Part shown: piece by piece, positions 4,868-9,137 of the stretch
How positions within the stretch are numbered: position 1 is the first letter of the stretch
Layout: each line of letters begins with the position of its first letter
Source: Candidatus Bathyarchaeota archaeon
Lineage (GTDB): Archaea > Thermoproteota > Bathyarchaeia > 40CM-2-53-6 > RBG-13-38-9
DNA: 9,137 nucleotides
Direction of reading: 5' to 3'
NCBI GenBank assembly: GCA_026394315.1
Contig: JAPKYM010000257.1
Span: 1-9,137, forward strand
Made by a program: the position numbers and the translations under genes
Notes under the pieces: generated by a model
Told to the model about the DNA's origin: nothing
The model's input: the letters and a program-made list of their open reading frames with translations, nothing else
Databases searched by the model: none

Positions 4868-5824
4868 ATGAACGATTTTGAAAGCAAGGTCCAAGAAATC
4901 ACCAGATCATGCCTCAAAGCATGCGATATCGGAACCCTACAAGTGAACGTAGGATTTCGCTGCAACCATCAATGCACACACTGCCATATCCAAGCTACAC
5001 CCGAAAGGACCGAGATGATGGATTGGGCAACTATGCAACATGTCCTCGACACAGCCCGCAAGATCCAACCCAAACTGATAGACATAACAGGAGGAGCACC
5101 GGAGCTAAACCCGCTCCTTCAAAGGTTCGTGAGGTCCCTTCGAGAGAATCGACACAATGTTCAGGTAAGGACGAATCTTACAGTGTTACTTCAGCCGACG
5201 ATGGAAACTATGATGAACTTCTACCGGGATACTGGTGTCAAACTCGTAGCCTCCTTTCCATGCTACACAAAGAAGAATGTTGACCCAGTGAGAGGAGATG
5301 GGGTTTTTGAAAAGAGCATAGAAGCCTTGAACAGTTTGAATGCTATCGGCTACGGATCAGACCCCAGTCTGAAGCTCGACCTTGTCTACAACCCAGCAGG
5401 AGCCTTCCTACCTCCTGAACAATCCTCATTGGAATCAGATTATCGGAAGGAGCTGGAGGCTAACTTTGGAATAGTCTTCAACAATCTAATCACCCTCACC
5501 AACATGCCAATTGGGCGATTCCTACAGCTACTTCGACAACAGAACCAATACAGAGAATATGATCGACTTCTCAGAGAGTCATTTAACCCCAAGACTCTTG
5601 ACGGGTTGATGTGTCGGCATCAAGTTGAAGTAGGCTGGGACGGAACGCTATACGACTGCGACTTCAATCTAGCGCTTCAGCTTCCAATAAGCTGCGGTGC
5701 TCCTTCTCATATAACCGACTTCAGTCTCGCCACGCATTCCAGTAGAAGGATCGTCACCGGTAACCACTGCTTCGGCTGCACTGCTGGATATGGATCATCA
5801 TGCGGTGGAGCATTGGCAGGCTAG
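4868..5824 (+). CDS. arsS: Arsenosugar-type radical SAM protein ArsS
   Basis: From ATG 4868 the protein has 318 residues, normal for the ArsS family. The radical SAM cluster motif is CNHQCTHC (Cys 32, 36, 39), preceded by GTLQVNVGFR. GGAPE (75-79) is the SAM-binding GGE-like motif. The C-terminal half is the Cys-rich domain typical of ArsS, with MCRHQVEVGWDGTLYDCDFN and NHCFGCTAGYGSSCGG; its cysteines (249, 264, 276, 301, 304, 312) probably hold an auxiliary iron-sulfur cluster. ArsS joins a 5'-deoxyadenosyl group to methylated arsenic in arsenosugar synthesis, normally after ArsM. No arsM or arsR is present here, so the arsenic substrate is inferred from family only. An upstream TTG (4802) would add 22 basic, unconserved residues and is less likely. 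No clear Shine-Dalgarno precedes either start. Confidence 0.88.
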   Translation: MNDFESKVQEITRSCLKACDIGTLQVNVGFRCNHQCTHCHIQATPERTEMMDWATMQHVLDTARKIQPKLIDITGGAPELNPLLQRFVRSLRENRHNVQVRTNLTVLLQPTMETMMNFYRDTGVKLVASFPCYTKKNVDPVRGDGVFEKSIEALNSLNAIGYGSDPSLKLDLVYNPAGAFLPPEQSSLESDYRKELEANFGIVFNNLITLTNMPIGRFLQLLRQQNQYREYDRLLRESFNPKTLDGLMCRHQVEVGWDGTLYDCDFNLALQLPISCGAPSHITDFSLATHSSRRIVTGNHCFGCTAGYGSSCGGALAG

Positions 5825-5849
5825 CGCACGCTACCTTCTCGACCTGACC

Positions 5850-5862
5850 TAGCGCGCGCGCC
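5850..5862 (+). repeat. GCGCGC motif, copy 8
   Basis: TAGCGCGCGCGCC lies 26 bp after the arsS stop codon, again at a gene's 3' side. It shares TAGCGCGC and the following CC with copy 4. Confidence 0.45.
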
Positions 5863-5987
5863 AGAGTCATTTCTTGGGCAGTCTTCCTTCTGAAGCAATG
5901 ACCCCGGTTGGTGGCTCTATGTACAGCTCGATCCGTGTTTCTGGGATTGACTGAACTTCCGGCGAAAAAGGACCCGGATAATCTTTG

Positions 5988-6030
5988 TGGTGGACCGGGC
6001 GGGATTCGCACCATTTTCGGTGCTGGAATC
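5988..6030 (-). repeat. tRNA-3'-end-like sequence, left of the toxin-antitoxin pair
   Basis: On the minus strand this reads GCGAATCCCGCCCGGTCCACCA: a T-arm-like segment, the acceptor 3' strand CCGGTCC, a discriminator A and CCA. It matches the same part of the sequence at 6800-6817 (TGGTGGACCGGGCGGGATT against TGGTGGACCGGCGGGATT, one gap) in the same orientation. Upstream of the T-arm-like part, GATTC..GCACC pairs with GGTGC-GAATC around a GAAAAT loop. The hairpin is kept although its sequence differs from module A. No tRNA 5' half is present, so it is a fragment or scar. Confidence 0.6.
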
Positions 6031-6137
6031 GGGTACAAAATTCGAGGGGTCGTGCCGAAGGTGACATGAATTCGAGAACCTCTATCGATCGAATCATCTA
6101 ATACCGGATTGAACATGGCAGAAGGATGAACGCAGTT

Positions 6138-6146
6138 GTTATAAGC
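6138..6146 (+). promoter_or_regulatory. TATA-like box of the toxin-antitoxin operon
   Basis: GTTATAAGC is centred about 47 bp upstream of the antitoxin ATG at 6189. Initiation about 26 bp downstream would leave a leader of about 20 nt, room for the Shine-Dalgarno at 6179. A second AT-rich box (CCTATATAG, 6168-6176) is too close to the ATG to drive it and may be an operator. Confidence 0.4.
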
Positions 6147-6178
6147 AACTATGCGTTACATATGGCTACCTATATAGT

Positions 6179-6185
6179 GGTGATC
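6179..6185 (+). promoter_or_regulatory. Shine-Dalgarno of the antitoxin gene
   Basis: GGTGATC is a seven-base match to the complement of the archaeal 16S rRNA tail (GATCACCTCC). The core GGTG lies six bases before the ATG at 6189, which fixes that codon as the start and rules against the in-frame ATG at 6126. Confidence 0.7.
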
Positions 6186-6188
6186 CTA

Positions 6189-6374
6189 ATGGCTACCACC
6201 ATCTTGGTGGAGAAAGAAACAAGAGAGCGTCTAAGATCTTTCGGAAAGAAAGGAGAGACCTACGACCAAATATTGAGACGACTAATGTCTCTAGCCGAAT
6301 ATGAGGAGTTCATGGAGAATCAATATGAACGCCTTAAGGACAAAGAGGCTTTCCTATCTTTGGACGAGATCTGA
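6189..6374 (+). CDS. Antitoxin of a RelE-type module (VapB/RHH-like N-terminus)
   Basis: A 61-residue protein starting MATTILVEKETRERLRSFGK, then GETYDQILRRLMSLAEYEEF, and ending in an acidic, helical tail (KDKEAFLSLDEI). The short N-terminal strand plus helices is the layout of archaeal antitoxins that bind DNA through a ribbon-helix-helix-like dimer, while the acidic C-terminus covers the toxin. The start is set by the GGTGATC Shine-Dalgarno; the in-frame ATG 63 bases upstream would add NAVVISNYALH..., encoded across promoter-like sequence, and is unlikely. Its TGA overlaps the toxin's ATG by one base (TGATG), so the two are translated together. Antitoxins of this kind usually repress their own promoter. 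Confidence 0.8.
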   Translation: MATTILVEKETRERLRSFGKKGETYDQILRRLMSLAEYEEFMENQYERLKDKEAFLSLDEI

Positions 6375-6655
6375 TGCGCTACCAAGTGAAACTTCATCGC
6401 ACAGTTGCCAAAACTCTTTCAAGAATGAATCCTAAGGAGCGGTCAAGAGTCATCCGAGGACTACGCATTCTGGAGACTAGTCCTTATGAATCAAGAGTGG
6501 GCGCTGACATAGTAAGATTAAAGGGAACAAGAGGAAGGGAAGACCTGTTTCGGCTCAGAATCGGCGACTATCGAATAGTGTATGCGGTTGAGGGACGAAT
6601 AGTCTATGTCACGGATATCTTCCACCGAGGAAGAGGGTATACCCACATGCCTTAA
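6374..6655 (+). CDS. RelE/ParE-superfamily toxin
   Basis: A 93-residue protein with the full RelE fold pattern: first strand RYQVKLHRTVAKTLSRMNPK (2-21), a helical hairpin with ERSRVIRGLRILETSPYES, then the beta sheet DIVRLKGTRGREDLFRLRIG, DYRIVYAVEGRIVYVTDIFH and the end RGRGYTHMP. The RLRIGDYRIVY block and the basic C-terminal H-R-x-R-x-Y are the residues expected in mRNA-cleaving RelE toxins. ParE-type gyrase inhibition is a less likely alternative, because ParE toxins lack the basic catalytic set. The frame is intact and the start overlaps the antitoxin stop. Target and growth conditions cannot be read from the sequence. The operon lies between two direct tRNA-3'-end-like repeats about 0.8 kb apart. 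Confidence 0.88.
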   Translation: MRYQVKLHRTVAKTLSRMNPKERSRVIRGLRILETSPYESRVGADIVRLKGTRGREDLFRLRIGDYRIVYAVEGRIVYVTDIFHRGRGYTHMP

Positions 6656-6799
6656 GGCTCAAGACTTTCGGATCACGAGTGGCTTGGCATGGAGAGATCT
6701 CGAACATATTCACACTGTCTTCTCAAGATGAATGAGTGACAATGGGCCCTTCGAATATCTAGGCGATTTTTCGATGGCTACTTGACCCTGACCCTGTGA
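6656..6799. other. Gap after the toxin gene
   Basis: These 144 bp show no gene and no clear terminator. The last part has the small direct repeat GACCCTGACCCTG just before the tRNA-3'-end-like sequence at 6800. Confidence 0.4.
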
Positions 6800-6801
6800 T
6801 G

Positions 6802-6894
6802 GTGGACCGGCGGGATTTGAACCCATTTGGGTATAAATCCTGCTCTTTTTTCGTGGAAAAACTCATTCCAGACTCATCTCTTCTGGACAATACG
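6802..6894 (-). repeat. Module A, right copy: tRNA-3'-end-like palindromic repeat
   Basis: This is the inverted copy of 13-106. On the minus strand it keeps the TTTTTC-CAC-GAAAAA hairpin and the GGATTT...AAATCC stem with the consensus-like TTCAAAT loop. It ends CCGGTCCACCA (with 6800-6801), so unlike the left copy it encodes a full CCA end. It lacks one C in the run before the acceptor strand. Its outermost part is also the direct-repeat partner of 5988-6006. Confidence 0.75.
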
Positions 6895-6977
6895 ATCTTG
6901 TTGTTTAAATTCTTTATCGCCAGTGTAGGAACCTATTCGAATTCAACTTTGCACATCAAATGACATACTCAAGAAAA

Positions 6978-7087
6978 TCGATAGTTCGAATCTTGATGCT
7001 CTCACCAGCTAAGGCCACCACCACCAGATAGAATTTAGCGGTTCAAATTTGGGTGCTCTCACCAAGGGATGCCACACCACCACCAAT
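6978..7087 (-). repeat. Tandem pair of module C
   Basis: Two adjacent units about 57 bp apart share the plan GTTC[GA]AAT, then GCTCTCACCA, then a CCACCACCACCA run on the plus strand (units at about 6983-7028 and 7041-7084). Each unit read in plus orientation has a T-loop-like TTCRAAT followed by GCTCTCACCA. That is again faintly reminiscent of a tRNA 3' end with CCA, although the T stem pairs poorly. Confidence 0.55.
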
Positions 7088-7121
7088 TTGTTGATAACTT
7101 GCTAACGCTAGCCATGATTAC

Positions 7122-7258
7122 CAGCAACCGCTAAGACTAAACAACTAAGAACTAAATCAGTAATTAGTGCTAAGCAGGCATCAGGCCATTAATTTACATA
7201 GTAATTTAGCAGCTAATCTGCTAATTACCGCTAACAATAATCAAACTAAGCAGTTACA
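7122..7258 (-). repeat. Module B, right copy
   Basis: This is the inverted counterpart of 128-263, matching along the whole length. Read on the minus strand, the order here is B, C, C, A, while the left block runs A, B, C. The two blocks are therefore circular permutations of one unit order rather than simple mirror images. Confidence 0.75.
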
Positions 7259-7297
7259 AGTTTAGCCAGTCACGCTAAATGTAACACGTTGAAGCGG

Positions 7298-8419
7298 CTA
7301 GTCTCTTCTTTTCCTAACAGCTACAACCGCTGATACTGCTGCGATTAGTCCTGCTAGTGCTAAGTAGGGTGTTAGAATCTCAATCTTGTTTACTGGTGTT
7401 ACGACGCCGCCGACAGGATTCGCGAACATAGGCTGCCAGTTAGGAGTCACGTCCGTGCCAGAATTTGGCTGGGACTCAGTTATATCCACCGGGTTTGAGC
7501 CGTCAGCAGCATTCATAACAATTATGCTTGCATATATTGCTCTGGCGAATGCGATCTTTGTTCCGTCAGGAGACCAAGCTGGATAGTCATCCGACTCTGG
7601 TGGAGTTGGAGTGCTAAGTTTCTTCTGGTTTGAGCCATCTGCATTCATGCCCCATATCGCGCCCTCTCCACCCGCTATGTTCCTACTGAATGCGATCATT
7701 CGCCCATCAGGGGACCATTCAGGGGTGAAATCGCCATTACCAGGACTGTTGCTTATGTCCACCGGGTTTGAGCCGTCAGCAGCATTCATAATCCAGATCT
7801 GACCTAATCCAGTCATTGACCTGCTAAAGACTATCTTCAACCCGTCAGGAGACCAAACGGGTGTTGAATCATCGGCTGTAGTGGAGGTGGTCAGTCGCTT
7901 CTGGTTTGAGCCATCTGCATTCATCACCCAGATGTTAATTCTAGTGCTTGGGGGCTGATTGCTCGCGAATATTATCTTGGATCCGTCTGGGGAGAAAGCA
8001 GGGCCATCAATAAATACGGGCGTCGGGGTGAAGGTAAGCTGCGTCTGGCCTGAACCGTCAGCATTCATGGTCCAGATCTCATAGTTGCCGTCAGCATCGG
8101 CTGCGGTAACCCTGTTGCTCACGAAGACTATCTTCATGCCGTCGGCAGACCAGCGAGGCTCTGAATTGAACACTCGCAGACCAGTGAAGGTGAGCTGGGT
8201 TAAGCCTGACCCGTCAGGGTTCACCGTAAAGATTTCATATTGAATTTGACGCGTAGTAGCCCCTACGTTTCTTGAGAATGCGATCTTGCCGTTTTTTCCT
8301 GGAAAGGTTGCGGAGGCAGGCTGCAATTGGATAAGGGATCCTGCTGAGACAATCACCATCATCAATAGTAAGACTAATGGAAGCTTGTGAGTAGTCATCG
8401 GCATCACGACTGCCTTCAT
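7298..8419 (-). CDS. Secreted TolB-like beta-propeller protein with a C-terminal membrane anchor
   Basis: A 373-residue protein. A signal peptide (hydrophobic 13-31, likely cut near PASA, residue 37) is followed by six PD40/TolB-type repeats with the pattern W-S-x-D-G-x-K-I-x-F ... I-W-x-M-N-A-D-G-S. SPDG-type turns fall at about 91, 143, 190, 236 and 283 and NPDG/NADG turns at about 67, 118, 166, 211, 258 and 302. After the propeller come a linker (NPVGGVVTPVNKIE), one membrane segment (about 349-368) and RKRRD, so the propeller faces outside. The tail type is common in Nitrososphaeria-like archaea. Such propellers bind proteins or sugars; the partner is unknown. Two blades share a nearly identical 37-bp DNA segment (about 7482-7518 and 7754-7790), a sign of recent internal duplication or conversion. 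ATG 8417 is used; Met6 or Met8 are possible. It stands alone. Confidence 0.85.
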   Translation of the reverse strand: MKAVVMPMTTHKLPLVLLLMMVIVSAGSLIQLQPASATFPGKNGKIAFSRNVGATTRQIQYEIFTVNPDGSGLTQLTFTGLRVFNSEPRWSADGMKIVFVSNRVTAADADGNYEIWTMNADGSGQTQLTFTPTPVFIDGPAFSPDGSKIIFASNQPPSTRINIWVMNADGSNQKRLTTSTTADDSTPVWSPDGLKIVFSRSMTGLGQIWIMNAADGSNPVDISNSPGNGDFTPEWSPDGRMIAFSRNIAGGEGAIWGMNADGSNQKKLSTPTPPESDDYPAWSPDGTKIAFARAIYASIIVMNAADGSNPVDITESQPNSGTDVTPNWQPMFANPVGGVVTPVNKIEILTPYLALAGLIAAVSAVVAVRKRRD

Positions 8420-8630
8420 CTCTGCTTGCCGTATACAGATAACGTTTGCTAATCATTCCGATACCTCTCTTCGAGGTCTCTCTTTGGTCACCTAAGTCCT
8501 GAGTCAGAATCTCCTGCACTAAGAATAACACAAACAACCCCGTCAGGAATCACATATTTCCGTTACTGCTATCTGTGAAGGGCTAGGCTTGACAACGGTT
8601 TAGTTTTTGATTTTTGGCTAGGCACTAACA
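8420..8630. other. Upstream region of the propeller gene
   Basis: No gene is supported in these 211 bp. The minus-strand open frame reaching 8537 overlaps the propeller gene in another frame and lacks protein-like features. From about 8580 the sequence (CTAGGC...GGTTTAGTTTTTG...GGCTAGGCACTAACAATTGG) resembles the B-to-C transition of the repeat family. Confidence 0.4.
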
Positions 8631-8660
8631 ATTGGTGTGGTGGTGTGTGCTCACCAGCTA
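8600..8660 (+). repeat. Module C, fourth site, with the B-to-C junction
   Basis: GGCTAGGCACTAACAATTGG followed by TGTGGTGGTGTGTGCTCACC matches the end of the left block (CTAGCCATTAGC...ATTGGTGGTGGTGCTCACC, 276-307) in the same orientation. No module A or full module B is visible next to it. Confidence 0.5.
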
Positions 8661-8985
8661 TGGCGTTGTCGTCATTCTCGTTCTCGTCGTTATCGCGCTT
8701 CTCCTCAGCATCATCGTCTTAATCATCGTCCCAGTCGCTGCCACCGTCTTATGCATTCTTTTCATCGTCGTCATCGCAGCAGTCATCGCCTTCGTTGCAA
8801 CCTCCGCCGTCGTTGCAGTGATAGCTATCGCCTCCGCCGTCACTGTGGCCCTAGTTACGGCAGTAGCCGGAGTAGCAGCAACTGCAGCAGCGGTAGCAAT
8901 AGCAGTAGTATTAGGGATAGGTGTGGGTATCGTAGTCGTAGGCATTGGTGCAGGTGTCAGCGTGGGTGATGGGAGCGAAGTCGGC
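8660..8985 (+). repeat. Triplet-periodic low-complexity tract; possible very hydrophobic ORF
   Basis: About 320 bp show strong three-base periodicity, first as GTC/ATC/CTC triplets and then as GTA/GCA/GGT triplets. One plus frame (open 8632-9087, 151 codons) gives almost only Val, Ile, Ala, Leu, Thr and Ser (for example VAVIAIASAVTVALVTAVAG), which could be three or four membrane helices with no loops or charges, followed by Gly/Val-rich sequence and an ordinary-looking tail. A second plus frame (Arg/Ser/His-rich) and a minus frame (Thr/Ala-rich) are also open, as expected of degenerate triplet repeats. No ribosome binding site is clear, and the proposed start lies inside module C. I regard it as a degenerate microsatellite more likely than a gene. 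Confidence 0.5.
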
Positions 8986-9056
8986 GGCGTGACATTTGTT
9001 CTTTGCGCGACTAAGCTCCCAAATGTTAACTATTTAAGCAAAGGAAACCAAATAGT

Positions 9057-9116
9057 AAATAGACACCCTAATGGGGAGTGTAAATGAAATAGACACCCTA
9101 ATAGGGAGTCTATCGG
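9057..9116. repeat. Two 30-bp tandem units at the window edge
   Basis: AAATAGACACCCTAATGGGG and AAATAGACACCCTAATAGGG start the units at 9057 and 9087, exactly 30 bp apart, and agree at about 22 of the first 23 positions. Each can fold: ACAC/GTGT in the first, AGAC/GTCT with CCCT-AAT-AGGG in the second. With only two units and no spacer structure this is not a CRISPR array. It may be an operator pair or the start of a longer array cut by the window end. Confidence 0.55.
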
Positions 9117-9137
9117 GGAAGAGATGCTATGATATGG

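Larger units (their letters stand above)
5825..6125. other. Intergenic gap before the toxin-antitoxin pair
   Basis: This 300-bp gap has no gene I can support. It holds TAGCGCACGCTA just after the arsS stop, the longest GC alternation of the window (AGCGCGCGCGCC, 5851-5862, the eighth GCGCGC site) and a tRNA-3'-end-like sequence (5988-6030). Minus-strand open frames across it read through the tRNA-like sequence and the antisense of arsS and look non-coding. Confidence 0.5.

Noticed and set aside
5754..6116. Minus-strand open frames over the end of arsS and the following gap
   Set aside because: They read through antisense arsS and the tRNA-3'-end-like sequence (giving IPPGPP-type peptides) and have no start signal or family similarity.
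6126..6188. Longer antitoxin starting at ATG 6126
   Set aside because: The extension runs across a TATA-like box and the Shine-Dalgarno. The conserved protein begins at MATTILVEKE.
13..6894. An integrated element with attL at 13-106 and attR at 6802-6894
   Set aside because: The copies are in inverted orientation; simple site-specific integration leaves direct repeats. No integrase gene is present between them.
8235..8537. Minus-strand open frame of 100 codons at the start of the propeller gene
   Set aside because: It overlaps the signal peptide and first blade in another frame and has no protein-like pattern.
9057..9116. CRISPR array
   Set aside because: There are only two head-to-tail units with no variable spacers between them and no cas genes in the window.

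Overview
The window looks archaeal. The evidence is a TATA-like box plus an archaeal Shine-Dalgarno (GGTGATC) in front of the toxin-antitoxin pair, apparently near-leaderless starts on other genes, an IPEFP/membrane/basic C-terminal surface anchor, and a propeller protein whose anchor (PVNKIEILTPY...RKRRD) resembles tails I associate with Nitrososphaeria and Bathyarchaeia. That lineage guess rests on family recognition and was not tested.

Layout. Positions 1-310 hold a repeat block: a tRNA-3'-end-like palindromic module (A), an AT-rich TTAG/CTAA module (B) and a GGTGGTGGTG/CTCACC module (C). On the minus strand follow a frameshifted remnant of a probable NTF2-like gene (317-546), an SRPBCC gene (577-1020), a degraded repeat copy (1089-1352), a DUF998 membrane protein (1364-1915), and a coupled pair made of a two-helix membrane protein (2040-2309) and an IPEFP-anchored surface protein (2309-2959). 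On the plus strand come a short RDD membrane protein (3114-3434), a DinB-like protein (3457-4008), a TrmO-type tRNA methyltransferase gene interrupted by one in-frame TGA (4246-4770) and a radical SAM protein of the ArsS type (4868-5824). A RelE-type toxin-antitoxin pair (6189-6655) sits between two directly repeated tRNA-3'-end-like sequences (5988 and 6800). A second repeat block (6802-7258) is followed by a minus-strand secreted TolB-like propeller (7298-8419). The last 600 bases hold another C-module copy, a long triplet-periodic low-complexity tract and the start of a 30-bp tandem repeat.

The genes do not form one pathway. The window reads as an accessory region: single-gene modules, at least two broken genes, a toxin-antitoxin pair, and a dense set of related intergenic repeats. 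Eight GCGCGC-containing sites lie only between genes or at gene 3' ends. The most interesting signals are non-coding: the tRNA-3'-end-like repeat family, its direct copies around the toxin-antitoxin pair, and the gene-end GCGCGC motif. The TGA-interrupted trmO is the most interesting coding signal.
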